NCBI RefSeq assembly: GCF_029581195.1 | Contig: NZ_CP120737.1 | Span: forward strand, 5,557,001-5,621,000 | Direction of reading: 5' to 3' | Length of the DNA stretch: 64,000 bases | DNA from: Solwaraspora sp. WMMD791 | Lineage (GTDB): Bacteria > Actinomycetota > Actinomycetes > Mycobacteriales > Micromonosporaceae | Shown here: piece after piece, positions 16,556 through 24,940 of the stretch | Layout of the letters: each line of letters starts with the position of its first letter | Position numbering within the stretch: position 1 is the first letter of the stretch | The notes under the pieces: generated by a model | What the model was told of the DNA's origin: nothing | The model's database searches: none | The model's input: only the letters and a program-made list of their open reading frames with translations | Made by a program: the position numbers and the translations under genes

Positions 16556-17296
16556 GTGGAACGACAGCAGAGCACGCCACCCGTCGACGGCCCGTCGACG
16601 GAACCTTCCCGCGCCGTACCGCCGACCACCGACCCGGTCGGGGCCGAAGTCGGCGCGGACGCCCCCGTCGTCGGGGTGGGTCCCTGGCCGGGTGAGTGGC
16701 CGACCGACCCGCGCTACGACCCGGAGCTGCTCGCCGCCGGCGACCGACGCAACGTCGTCGACCGCTACCGGTACTGGCGCCGGGAGGCGGTGGTCGCCGA
16801 CCTCGACCGCCGCCGGCACGAGTTCCACGTCGCGATCGAGAACTGGCAGCACGATCTCAACATCGGCACGGTGGTGCGCAACGCCAACGCCTTTCTCGCC
16901 GCCGAGGTGCACATCGTCGGGCGCCGGCGCTGGAACCGGCGCGGTGCCATGGTCACCGACCGCTACCAGCACGTCCGGCATCACCCGGACATCGGTGACC
17001 TGCTGGACTGGGCCGCGCAGGCCGGGCTGGCAGTGATCGGCATCGACAACCTCGCCGGTTCACGGCCGCTGGAGACCGTGCAACTGCCGCGGCGCTGCGT
17101 GCTGCTGTTCGGCCAGGAGGGGCCGGGGCTGTCCGAGGCCGCCCGCGCCGGCTGTGACCTGCTGTACTCCATCGCCCAGTACGGCTCCACCCGGTCGATC
17201 AACGCGGGAGTGGCCAGCGGGATCGCGATGCACGCCTGGATCCGGGCACACGCCGGCCCGCCACCGGATCCGGTGACCGGCGAGCGGTCCGGGTGA
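16556..17296 (+). CDS. SpoU/TrmH-family RNA 2'-O-methyltransferase
   Basis: A 246-residue SPOUT methyltransferase that methylates ribose 2'-OH in tRNA or rRNA. The three knot motifs are present: IGTVVRNANAFLAAEVHIVG (motif 1), RCVLLFGQEGPGLSEAA (motif 2) and QYGSTRSINAGVASGIAMHA (motif 3). The N-terminal about 65 residues are disordered. GTG 16556 is my choice; GTG 16514 is in frame. The exact RNA target is not visible. Confidence 0.88.
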   Translation: MERQQSTPPVDGPSTEPSRAVPPTTDPVGAEVGADAPVVGVGPWPGEWPTDPRYDPELLAAGDRRNVVDRYRYWRREAVVADLDRRRHEFHVAIENWQHDLNIGTVVRNANAFLAAEVHIVGRRRWNRRGAMVTDRYQHVRHHPDIGDLLDWAAQAGLAVIGIDNLAGSRPLETVQLPRRCVLLFGQEGPGLSEAARAGCDLLYSIAQYGSTRSINAGVASGIAMHAWIRAHAGPPPDPVTGERSG

Positions 17297-17469
17297 GTGC
17301 GGGTGGCCTGGGTGAGGGGCGGGTGGGCCTGGGTGAGTGTGGGCGCAAGTGCGTCCGGTCCCGTCCCGCGCGGGACGCCCGGCCCGCCGCAGAGGGAAAG
17401 AATGACCGAAAAAGCCGGTTCGCTTGACGGGTGAGCGGCCGGACGCGCAACGTAGGTGGCGTGGGCGTG

Positions 17470-18135
17470 ATGGTGAGTTGTCCCCGGTGCGGCGGTGCGG
17501 TGCGGCCGCCCGACCTGATGCACACCGAGTCCCGTTGTGACAGCTGCGGGCCGGTGCCACCGTTGCATGTCGCCGAGCACATCGGACCCGACATCGTGGC
17601 GAGCGCGGTGAGCCGGCTGCTCGCCGACGTCGCCGCCCCACCCGGGCCGGTGCCGATGTGGGCCGTCTGGCCGCTGCTGCCGGGGTGGACGCTGACCGGG
17701 GTCGGCTGGGTCGGCGAGCAGCGCGGCACCGTCCGGGCCACGGTCACCGCGTTCAGCGGGCCGGCGCCGGTCTCCGGCGGACCCGCCGACCTGGTGCTCG
17801 TCGCGGAGGAGCCCGGCGTCGGGCTCGGTACCCGGTTCGCGGGTCTGCCCGGGCCCGATCCCGGTGACTCGCTGGCCGACGTGCTCGGCAGTGGTGCTCC
17901 GCACGCCAAGATCCGGGCCGACGGCCACCCGACTCCGCTGTGGTCGGTCGAGGCCGAGCCGGGCCGCTGCGCCTACGCGGGTGAGGCCAGAGGACTGTGG
18001 CTGTACGCGGTGACCTGGCCGGCCGACGCGGGCTACCTGCTTGCCGAGGACATCGTGCTGCGCGATCTGTCCGAGGAGGTCCCACCAGGGATGATGTACG
18101 GGGCGCCGTCGCCGTACCTGCACGGGAAAGCGTGA
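17470..18135 (+). CDS. DUF6758-type actinobacterial protein with N-terminal zinc ribbon
   Basis: A 221-residue protein common in actinomycetes. It opens with a treble-clef/zinc-ribbon-like set of cysteines (MVSCPRCGGAVRPPD and RCDSCGPVPPLHV), then a globular domain with SLADVLGSGAPHAKIRADGHP and LWLYAVTWPADAGYLLAEDI near the C-terminus. Function unknown. ATG 17470 gives MVSCPRCGG; upstream in-frame GTGs at 17431 and 17461 are alternatives. The 170 bases upstream are G/T-rich with a loose repeated GGCCTGGGTGAG element. Confidence 0.75.
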   Translation: MVSCPRCGGAVRPPDLMHTESRCDSCGPVPPLHVAEHIGPDIVASAVSRLLADVAAPPGPVPMWAVWPLLPGWTLTGVGWVGEQRGTVRATVTAFSGPAPVSGGPADLVLVAEEPGVGLGTRFAGLPGPDPGDSLADVLGSGAPHAKIRADGHPTPLWSVEAEPGRCAYAGEARGLWLYAVTWPADAGYLLAEDIVLRDLSEEVPPGMMYGAPSPYLHGKA

Positions 18136-18241
18136 ACACCTTTTCCCACGATCAACTACACCACCACGGGACGAAGGACTGATATTCTAGTATCGCCGGG
18201 ACGAGGGTCGCGGCGCGCCACACGGAGGGGGATGGCCCGCA

Positions 18242-18400
18242 ATGGTCAAGAAGGTCCTCACCTGGGGCGGAATCGCGTTCTTGATTTTCTTCGTCGCGTT
18301 CCGGCCAGATTCGGCGGCCGACGTGTTCAAGTCGGTGGGTGGCGGCATCGTCGAGGTCGCGCAGGGTTTCGGCGACTTCTTCACCAGCCTCGTGGCCTAG
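18242..18400 (+). CDS. 52-residue membrane-associated small protein
   Basis: The frame encodes MVKKVLTWGGIAFLIFFVAF followed by RPDSAADVFKSVGGGIVEVA and QGFGDFFTSLVA. It has one N-terminal hydrophobic helix behind a lysine pair and an amphipathic C-terminal helix. Codon use fits its neighbours (strong third-position GC), and it ends 6 bases before the PH-domain gene, so it is probably co-transcribed with it. I recall similar tiny proteins in other actinomycetes, but the function is unknown. Upstream at 18180-18195 an AT-rich GATATTCTAGTATC stretch is a possible promoter. Confidence 0.72.
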   Translation: MVKKVLTWGGIAFLIFFVAFRPDSAADVFKSVGGGIVEVAQGFGDFFTSLVA

Positions 18401-18406
18401 TCGCCC

Positions 18407-19273
18407 ATGGGCAACCCCTCCGAGCCCCCTGACGCCGATGACGACGCCGCCCGACGGCGCCGCCAACGTGACACCGAACCGATTCCGCGCGTTCGCCCAG
18501 AGGACGGCCCGCACTTCGGTGCCGGGCCGTCCTACAGCGACGGTCCGTCGTACTCCGACGGTCCGTCCTACTCCGCTGACGCTGGGTACGGCGGCGGCAC
18601 CCGGCGGGTGCACGACGAACCCATCATCAGTTACTCACCGCCTGACATCTCCGCCGACGAGATCGCCGGCCTGCAGGCCGACGCCTCCGGCATGCCGGTG
18701 CAGCCGCGTCGGGTCCTGCCCTTGGAGGACGAGCCGACCCCGCTGGTCGCGCGGTACCTCTTCCCGACCGAGCGCTACCGCGGCGAGTGGAAGCGACACT
18801 GGATCCATCTGCTGACGCCGCTGCTGGTCGGCGTGGTGGCTACCTTCGTGCTCGGCTACCTCTCCGGGTTCCTCGCCGGTCAGGACGTCGGCGGCCTGAC
18901 CACCGTCGCGGTGCTGATCTGGCTCGGCGTGCTCGGCTGGGTCGGCTGGAAGATCGCCGACTGGTGGTTCGACCGCTTCATCCTGACCAACAAGCGGGTG
19001 ATGGTCGTCAACGGCATCATCACCCGCAACGTGGCGATGATGCCCTTGCTGCGGGTCACCGACATGAAGTACGAGCAGTCACCGCTCGGTCGGTTCCTCA
19101 ACTACGGCACGTTCATCCTCGAGTCCGCCGGTCAGGAGCAGGCCCTGCGCGAGGTCAAGAACCTGCCCAACCCGAACGAGCTCTACCTGCGGGTCGTCGA
19201 GGAAATGTACGAGCCGCAGGCTGTCGAGGCACGGCTGAGCAAGGAAGAGGCAGCTGCCAAGGACGACGGCTGA
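18407..19273 (+). CDS. Bacterial PH-domain (bPH2) membrane protein
   Basis: A 288-residue protein. About 120 disordered acidic/Ser-Tyr residues, including a short repeat (SYSDGPSYSDGPSYS), precede two membrane helices (LLTPLLVGVVATFVLGYLSG and VAVLIWLGVLGWVGWKIADW). A bPH2 domain follows (WFDRFILTNKRVMVVNGIIT, then LLRVTDMKYEQSPLGRFLNY). bPH2 proteins are membrane-anchored with unknown ligands. A probable operon mate is the 52-residue protein upstream. Confidence 0.83.
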   Translation: MGNPSEPPDADDDAARRRRQRDTEPIPRVRPEDGPHFGAGPSYSDGPSYSDGPSYSADAGYGGGTRRVHDEPIISYSPPDISADEIAGLQADASGMPVQPRRVLPLEDEPTPLVARYLFPTERYRGEWKRHWIHLLTPLLVGVVATFVLGYLSGFLAGQDVGGLTTVAVLIWLGVLGWVGWKIADWWFDRFILTNKRVMVVNGIITRNVAMMPLLRVTDMKYEQSPLGRFLNYGTFILESAGQEQALREVKNLPNPNELYLRVVEEMYEPQAVEARLSKEEAAAKDDG

Positions 19274-19358
19274 CAGCCATCGCTGCTGTCGGGCGACGTG
19301 GCGTGCCCGCCGAAGCTGGCCCGGCCGGCGTACCGTAACGAGGGACGGGAGGCAGCCG

Positions 19359-20048
19359 GTGACGTCCAGAGACTCGATGGAGGAAGACTTCCGCGAGTTC
19401 GTCGCGTCCCGGTCCGGCGCACTGCTGCGCACCGCGTACCTGCTCGCCGGCGACTGGGCCACGGCGGAGGATCTGCTGCAGACCGCGCTGACCAAGACCT
19501 ACCTGGCCTGGAAACGCCTCGGCCACATCGAAGCCGTCGAGCCGTACACGCGGCGGGTGCTCGTCAACACCGCCACCAGTTGGTGGCGTCGACGCTGGCA
19601 CGGTGAACGTCCGACGGAGATACTGCCCGAGCAGGCCGGACCGGATCCGATTCAGGAACAGCTCGACCGCGACGTCCTCTGGCGACACGTCAAGGCCCTG
19701 CCGGCCCGCCAACGCGCGGTGCTGGTACTGCGGTTCTACGAGGACCTGTCCGAGGCCCAGACCGCCGCGCTGTTGAACATCTCACCTGGCACGGTGAAGA
19801 GCCAGACCTCCCGGGCGCTCGGCACGCTGCGCAAGAAGTTGATCGCCCAAGGGTACGACCCGGCGCCTCAGCTCGCCTCCGCCACCCGCCGGCAGCCCAT
19901 CGCCGGCCCACCGGTCGCCGGCCCGGCGGTCGAGTCGGCGGTGGCCGGCACGGCCGTCCCCGCGCAGTCCACCTCGGTGACCGCCACCGTGCCCGGCGGC
20001 ATCATGCCGATCGGCCCGTACGCCAGCAAGCTGGTGGCAAAACGGTGA
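19359..20048 (+). CDS. SigE-family RNA polymerase sigma factor (SigE70-type ECF)
   Basis: A 229-residue group IV sigma factor of the Streptomyces SigE-like family. Region 2 is LLRTAYLLAGDWATAEDLLQ through TKTYLAWKRLGHIEAVEPYT and VNTATSWWRRRWHGERPTE; region 4 is LPARQRAVLVLRFYEDLSEA with the HTH SEAQTAALLNISPGTVKSQT. About 70 proline/alanine-rich residues extend the C-terminus. The GTG follows GGGAGG. Its stop overlaps the next gene's start (GTGA), coupling it to a membrane protein that may act as its anti-sigma or sensor. Confidence 0.88.
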   Translation: MTSRDSMEEDFREFVASRSGALLRTAYLLAGDWATAEDLLQTALTKTYLAWKRLGHIEAVEPYTRRVLVNTATSWWRRRWHGERPTEILPEQAGPDPIQEQLDRDVLWRHVKALPARQRAVLVLRFYEDLSEAQTAALLNISPGTVKSQTSRALGTLRKKLIAQGYDPAPQLASATRRQPIAGPPVAGPAVESAVAGTAVPAQSTSVTATVPGGIMPIGPYASKLVAKR

Positions 20049-21445
20049 CTGGTCCGACGACGCCGCCCAGCCCGGGCAGGTTCCCACCGGTCGGCGCCAG
20101 CGGCCCGATCCGCGACAACCTGCGCGCCGTACGGCCGCGTCCACCTGGCGTGACCACCGACGACCTCGAGCAGGCGCTGCGACGCTGCCTCGCCGATCAC
20201 GCGGCGGACCGACCGGGTGCCACGGTCGCCGTGGACACCGTCGACGTGGCCGACTGGGCGATCCGGCGGGCCCGCCGTCACCGTCGAGCACGGGCCGGCG
20301 GGGCGGCGGCGTTCGGCGTCTGCCTGCTGGCCGCCGCCAGCGTCGCCTCAGGCCAGGTGCTGCCACCGTCGGGCGGGACACCGACGCTGCTCGCCGAGCC
20401 GGCGGCACCGGCGCCACCGACGCAGACCGTCAGTCCCGCACCGGCGGCAGCCGCGCCGCTGCCGTTGCATGGCGACCTGCGCCGGCAGCCACTCGCCGCG
20501 GCGCCGCCCCTGCCGGTGGACCTGGTGGTCGCCGGTGAGCTGCACACCACCGACGGCCGGCAGGTCGATCTCGATCCGATCGAGGCCGTCGCGCAGGCCA
20601 GCCGGATGTCCGACGGCTGGTTGGTGGTCGGTGCCGCGCCCGACGACGACCCCGCCGGGGTGTGGTTCGTGACACCGGACGCCCCGCCGAAGCCGGTGCT
20701 CGCCGACGTCGACGCGGTCGCGGTCGACCCGGCCGGCTCCCGGATCGCCTGGCGACACGGCGCGCAGCTGGCCGTCGCGTCGCTGGTCAGCGGAGAACTG
20801 ACCGACACCACCACCAGCAAGGCGCCGGAGCCGGTCCGGCCGGTCGGCTTCGCCGGCGACGCCGTACTGCTGGCCCGTGACGGTGACGGTGACGGCCGGG
20901 CGCTCGGCGTCTGGCTGCCCGGTCAGGGCGGACTCCCGCGCTGGACCGACTCCGCGAGCGCCGTGTACGGGGCGCTGCCCGACGGGCGTACGGTGGTCGC
21001 GCAGGTCAGCGACGGTGGCGGCCGGTCCTGCCTGGCATTGCTGGACGTCGTCCGCGAGTTCGTCACCACCCGGACCGCCTGCGCGCTGCCGCTGACCGGC
21101 GACGGCCGGGGAGCCGTCTCCGCCGACGGCCGGTGGCTGGTCGCCAACGGCGTGGCGGACGCCCGCTCGGCCAGCGAGTCGGAGCTGGCGATGCTGGTCG
21201 ACCTGGAGAAAGTCTTCGACGATCAGGTAGGTTCGGTCCGCGAGGCCGGCCAGCGGCTGACCGGAGCGACCGTCTGGGCCGACCAGGTCACCGTGGTGCA
21301 CGCCGCCGGAGTCGATCAGGTCGTGCGGATCAACGTGGACCGGATCAGCAACGAGCAGGAGGGCGCGGTGGAGCAGGTCGACGTGCCGCTCTCGGCGGCC
21401 GGCACCGTGCCGGTGCTGGTCGCGGGATCCCCGGACCGACGATGA
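20045..21445 (+). CDS. Single-pass membrane protein with extracellular propeller-like domain, possible sigma-factor regulator
   Basis: A 466-residue protein with no recognised family. The cytoplasmic N-terminus (about 1-80) includes TTDDLEQALRRCLADHAADR and an arginine-rich stop (RRARRHRRAR). One membrane helix (about 82-102, GAAAFGVCLLAAASVASGQV) is followed by an extracellular Pro/Ala linker and a repetitive beta-rich region (about 160-460) with TolB/WD-like blades such as DPAGSRIAWRHGAQLAVASL and LPDGRTVVAQVSDGGGRSCL. Position and topology suggest an anti-sigma-like partner of the overlapping sigma factor, though no ZAS zinc motif is present; that is inference. Confidence 0.6.
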   Translation: MTGPTTPPSPGRFPPVGASGPIRDNLRAVRPRPPGVTTDDLEQALRRCLADHAADRPGATVAVDTVDVADWAIRRARRHRRARAGGAAAFGVCLLAAASVASGQVLPPSGGTPTLLAEPAAPAPPTQTVSPAPAAAAPLPLHGDLRRQPLAAAPPLPVDLVVAGELHTTDGRQVDLDPIEAVAQASRMSDGWLVVGAAPDDDPAGVWFVTPDAPPKPVLADVDAVAVDPAGSRIAWRHGAQLAVASLVSGELTDTTTSKAPEPVRPVGFAGDAVLLARDGDGDGRALGVWLPGQGGLPRWTDSASAVYGALPDGRTVVAQVSDGGGRSCLALLDVVREFVTTRTACALPLTGDGRGAVSADGRWLVANGVADARSASESELAMLVDLEKVFDDQVGSVREAGQRLTGATVWADQVTVVHAAGVDQVVRINVDRISNEQEGAVEQVDVPLSAAGTVPVLVAGSPDRR

Positions 21446-22299
21446 CCGTTGGCACCGGGATCGACCTGCACGCGCATTCGAACGCCAGCGACGGCACCGA
21501 CACCCCGGCGGAGCTGGTCCGGGCCGCCGCCGACGCGGGCCTGGTCGTGGTGGCACTGACCGACCACGACACCACCGCCGGCTGGGCCACGGCTGCCGCG
21601 GCCCGACCGACCGGGTTGACCCTGATCCGCGGTGCCGAGATCTCCTGCCGGTGGCACGGGGCGCAGCCGGCTGTCTCCCTGCATCTGCTCGGCTACCTGT
21701 TCGACCCGACCTACCCGCCGCTGGCCGACGAACTCGACCGGGTGCGCGCCGCGCGGACGGTACGCGGCGAACGCATCGTCGACCTGCTGCGCGCCGACGG
21801 CGTCGACATCACCTGGGACGAGGTGCTCGGCTACGCCGCCGGCGGCACCGTCGGTCGGCCGCACATCGCCCAGGCGTTGATCCGGGCCGGCCTGGTCGCC
21901 AGCACCGACGAGGCGTTCCGGCCGCAGTGGCTCGGCCAGCGGTACCGGTTGCCAAAGGACGACCTCGACGTCTTCACCGCCGTACGGCTGGTGCAGGAAG
22001 CCGGCGGGGTCACGGTCTTCGCCCATCCGTTGGCGAACCGTCGGGGCCGCACGGTGCCGGACAGCATGATCGTCGAACTGGCGGCGGCCGGGCTGACCGG
22101 TCTGGAGGTCGACCACGTCGACCACGACCCGGCCGAGCGGGCCCATGGCCGGCGACTCGCCGACGACCTGGGGCTGGTCGCGACCGGTTCGTCCGACTAC
22201 CACGGCAGCCACAAGACGGTCGGGTTGGGCGCGAACACGACCAGCGTCGCCGGGTACGAGCAGCTGATCGCCAAGGCGCACGGCGTACCGCCGCTGTAG
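21442..22299 (+). CDS. PHP-domain metal-dependent phosphoesterase
   Basis: A 285-residue polymerase/histidinol-phosphatase-type enzyme. The four PHP metal motifs are DLHAHSNASDGT, LTDHDTTAGW, VFAHPLAN and TGSSDYHGSHK, with GAEISC in between. Relatives hydrolyse 3',5'-nucleoside bisphosphates or other small phosphoesters; substrate not determined here. Its ATG overlaps the upstream stop (ATGA), so sigma factor, membrane protein and PHP enzyme form one coupled set. Confidence 0.88.
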   Translation: MTVGTGIDLHAHSNASDGTDTPAELVRAAADAGLVVVALTDHDTTAGWATAAAARPTGLTLIRGAEISCRWHGAQPAVSLHLLGYLFDPTYPPLADELDRVRAARTVRGERIVDLLRADGVDITWDEVLGYAAGGTVGRPHIAQALIRAGLVASTDEAFRPQWLGQRYRLPKDDLDVFTAVRLVQEAGGVTVFAHPLANRRGRTVPDSMIVELAAAGLTGLEVDHVDHDPAERAHGRRLADDLGLVATGSSDYHGSHKTVGLGANTTSVAGYEQLIAKAHGVPPL

Positions 22300-22341
22300 A
22301 CCCGGACCCGGTCTGACCGGGACCGCCGATCCCGCGGCCAC

Positions 22342-22347
22342 TAGGTT
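22342..22347 (+). promoter_or_regulatory. -10 box (TAGGTT) for probable leaderless marC mRNA
   Basis: TAGGTT ends six bases before the GTG at 22354, with no ribosome site between them. Confidence 0.4.
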
Positions 22348-22353
22348 GGGCGG

Positions 22354-22968
22354 GTGGACGTCAAGCTGTTCGGCGAGGTCTTCGTGACCCTGCTGGTGAT
22401 CACCGACCCGCCCGGCATGGTGCCGATCTTCCTCGCGCTCACCGGGGCGCTGCCGATCCGGGAACGCCGTCGGGCCGCCTGGCAGGCGGTGGCGCTGGCC
22501 CTCGGGGTGATCGTGGTGTTCGCGGTCGCCGGCCAGACCCTGCTCGCGTACCTGCACATCGACCTGCCGGCGTTGCAGGCCGCCGGTGGGCTGCTGCTGA
22601 TCCTGGTGGCGCTGGAACTGCTCACCGGCAAGGCCGACGACCCCGGGCAGCAGTCGACGTCGAACATCGCGCTGGTCCCGCTCGGCACGCCGCTGCTGGC
22701 CGGGCCGGGGGCGATCGTGGCGACGATGCTGTTCGTGCAGCGGGCCGAGGCGACCGCCGACTACGTGGCGATCGCGGTCGGCATCGTCGCGGTGATGGTG
22801 GTGGTCTGGCTGACGCTGCACTTCTCCGGGCTCATCGTCAAGGTGCTGCGGCCCGGTGGCATCGAGGTGCTGACCCGCATCGCCGGCCTGCTGCTCGCCG
22901 CGATCGCGGTCCAGTTGATCGCCGACGCGGTGGCGGCCTTCGTCCGCTCCTATGTGGCCGGCGGCTGA
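22354..22968 (+). CDS. MarC-family integral membrane protein
   Basis: A 204-residue protein with six predicted membrane helices of the MarC/UPF0056 family. Conserved features include FVTLLVITDPPGMVPIFLAL in helix 1, an AAGGLLLILVALELL segment, and VPLGTPLLAGPGAIVATMLF, the family's best motif. Despite the name, MarC is not shown to cause multidrug resistance; the transported compound is unknown. Confidence 0.88.
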   Translation: MDVKLFGEVFVTLLVITDPPGMVPIFLALTGALPIRERRRAAWQAVALALGVIVVFAVAGQTLLAYLHIDLPALQAAGGLLLILVALELLTGKADDPGQQSTSNIALVPLGTPLLAGPGAIVATMLFVQRAEATADYVAIAVGIVAVMVVVWLTLHFSGLIVKVLRPGGIEVLTRIAGLLLAAIAVQLIADAVAAFVRSYVAGG

Positions 22969-23070
22969 CCTGCGGCCGCGCCGCTGATTCTCGCCCGGAC
23001 CGGTCGGTCCCTCAGCGGCGCGGCGGCCCTCGGCCGCCCTCCGGTGAGCGTGCCGTGGCAGGATCGGCGG

Positions 23071-24009
23071 GTGCCCCGACCTTCCTCCCCATCGGGCCAG
23101 CGGCGCCCCGGTGCCGGCGCGCCCCAGGCCGAGCAGCTCGGCTTCGACGGCATGCCCGAGCGGCTGTTCGTCTGCACGCCGAGCAAACTCGCCGCCTACG
23201 CCGACTGCCCCCGCCGCTACCGCTACACCTACCTGGACCGGCCGGCCCCGCCGAAAGGGCCGCCGTGGGCGCACAACTCGCTCGGGGCCAGCGTGCACAC
23301 GGCGCTGCGCGCCTGGTACTCCCGGCCGGTGCCCGAGCGCCGACCGGAGGCGGCGGCCGCGCTGCTCAAGAACACCTGGGTACGCGACGGCTACCGCGAC
23401 GACGAGCAGGAACGGGCCGCCTACCGGCAGGCGCTGCAGTGGTTGGAAGCGTATCTCGGTGCGCTGGACCCGACGGTCGAGCCGCTGGGCGTGGAGCGGG
23501 TGGTCGCGGTGAAGACGTCGGTGCTGGCCTTCAACGGTCGGGCCGACCGGATCGACGCCCGATCCGGGCCGGACGGTCCGGAGGTGGTGATCGTCGACTA
23601 CAAGACCGGTCGGACCGGTCTGACCTCGGACGACGCCCGTGGGTCGCAGGCCCTGGCGCTGTACGCCTACGCCGCGCAGCGGATGTTCCGCCGGCCCTGT
23701 CGCCGGGTGGAGCTGCACCATCTGCCGACCGGCACGGTCAGCGCGTTCGTGCACAGCGACGAGTCGTTGGACCGGCAGGTGGTGCGGGCCGAGGCGACCG
23801 CCCGGGACATCACCGCCGCGCAGCGGGCGGTCGCCGACGGAGCGGATCCGGACGAGGCGTTCCCGACGACGCCCGGCACGCTCTGCGGATGGTGTGACTA
23901 CCGCCGGACCTGCCCGGCCGGGGCCGGCTACCCGGAGCAGCAGCAGTGGGCGGCGGTCGACCGGCTGCTCAACCCGTCGCCGCAGCCGCGGGCCGCGGCC
24001 GAGGACTGA
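23071..24009 (+). CDS. RecB-family PD-(D/E)XK exonuclease-like protein with Fe-S-type cysteines
   Basis: A 312-residue protein of the PDDEXK_1 / RecB-like nuclease group. N-terminal TPSKLAAYADCPRRYRYTYL carries the first cysteine; the nuclease core shows FNGRADRID and VVIVDYKTGR (catalytic Asp and Lys). The C-terminal LCGWCDYRRTCPAG supplies three more cysteines, as in AddB/Cas4-type 4Fe-4S nucleases. A DNA repair role is likely. GTG 23071 is preferred; GTG 23044 is in frame. Its last 41 bases overlap the convergent DUF2236 gene. No cas genes are nearby. Confidence 0.8.
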   Translation: MPRPSSPSGQRRPGAGAPQAEQLGFDGMPERLFVCTPSKLAAYADCPRRYRYTYLDRPAPPKGPPWAHNSLGASVHTALRAWYSRPVPERRPEAAAALLKNTWVRDGYRDDEQERAAYRQALQWLEAYLGALDPTVEPLGVERVVAVKTSVLAFNGRADRIDARSGPDGPEVVIVDYKTGRTGLTSDDARGSQALALYAYAAQRMFRRPCRRVELHHLPTGTVSAFVHSDESLDRQVVRAEATARDITAAQRAVADGADPDEAFPTTPGTLCGWCDYRRTCPAGAGYPEQQQWAAVDRLLNPSPQPRAAAED

Positions 24010-24940
24010 CCGGCTCGTCGGCGCGGCCAGCCTGCTCGGCCCGGCGCCGGGCGGCCTGCCGGATCGGGCCCTCGACCAGGCTGCGGGGCACCGCCCGTAG
24101 CGCCAGCCGCAGGCCACGCGCGGACAGCGCCGCGCAGACGTCGGTGGTCGGCAGACCCGGACCGCCGTACATGCGCCGGGCCCAGGCTGGCAGCAGGCCC
24201 ATCGCGGTGGCGGCGACCCCGAGGTACGCCAGCCGGGGCGGGCCGAACCCGAGCCCGATCCGCCACGGCAGGCTGAGCTGGCCGGGCACCGGGGGCGCGG
24301 TGAGGAACAGCGCGGTGTCCGCCGCGTCCCGGGTCATCCTCAGCTGCGGGCGGACCGCCCGGTAGTACGCGGCGACCTCGGCGGCACTGCCGGGGACACT
24401 CGCCGGGTCGAGTCCGATCAGCTCCGCGCTGCGTCGCTGCTCGGCGTAGTAACGGTCGATCTCGGCCGCGGTGAGGTCCAGCCCGGCCCGGGTGGCGGTG
24501 GACAGGAACGACTCGACTTCGGTGACGTGCACCCAGCGCAGCAGCTCCGGCTCGTCGATGCGGAACTCGGCACCGGTGGCCGGGTCGGTGGCCCGCAGCC
24601 GAGCGTGCAGCCGGCGGATCCGGGCGGCGGCGGCGTTCGCCTCGGCGGCGTTCGCCTCGGCGGTGGTGCCCCACACGGTGGTCGCCACGTAGATCGAGGT
24701 ACGCATCAGCCGGCCGAACGGGTCCGTGCGGTAGTGCGAGTTCTGCGCCACCCCGGCGATCGCCCGGGGGTGCAACGCCTGTAGGTAGAGGCTGCGCAGC
24801 CCGGCGACGATCAGGATCGGCTCGTCGTGTACCCGCCAGGTCACCGAGTCGGGCCCGAACAGCCCGAGGTCGGCGGTGTCGGTCGACCGGTGCCCGGCTG
24901 CGGCGTCCACCGCCCGGTGCCCACCGTCGGCCTCGGTCAT
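23969..24940 (-). CDS. DUF2236 / MpaB-like oxygenase-family protein
   Basis: A 323-residue protein of the DUF2236 family, which includes latex-clearing protein Lcp and MpaB. Visible motifs: LQALHPRAIAGVAQNSHYRT, RTSIYVATTVWGTTAEANAA, RWVHVTEVESFLS and GFGPPRLAYLGVAATAMGLL. Some relatives are haem-b oxygenases using conserved His/Arg/Lys residues; the reaction here is not known. A local 15-bp tandem repeat encodes ANAAEANAAEANAA. The ATG overlaps the Fur-family stop (ATGA), so both are coupled. Confidence 0.78.
   Translation of the reverse strand: MTEADGGHRAVDAAAGHRSTDTADLGLFGPDSVTWRVHDEPILIVAGLRSLYLQALHPRAIAGVAQNSHYRTDPFGRLMRTSIYVATTVWGTTAEANAAEANAAAARIRRLHARLRATDPATGAEFRIDEPELLRWVHVTEVESFLSTATRAGLDLTAAEIDRYYAEQRRSAELIGLDPASVPGSAAEVAAYYRAVRPQLRMTRDAADTALFLTAPPVPGQLSLPWRIGLGFGPPRLAYLGVAATAMGLLPAWARRMYGGPGLPTTDVCAALSARGLRLALRAVPRSLVEGPIRQAARRRAEQAGRADEPVSPRPRPAAAATG

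Noticed and set aside
23071-24009. The RecB-like Fe-S nuclease as Cas4 of a CRISPR system
   Set aside because: There is no repeat array or other cas gene in the window; stand-alone RecB-like nucleases are common in actinobacteria.
21316-24117. A 933-codon open frame on the minus strand across the PHP, MarC and nuclease genes
   Set aside because: It runs antisense to three well-supported genes; long antisense frames are expected at this GC content. Its translation is arginine/glycine/histidine-rich without domains.
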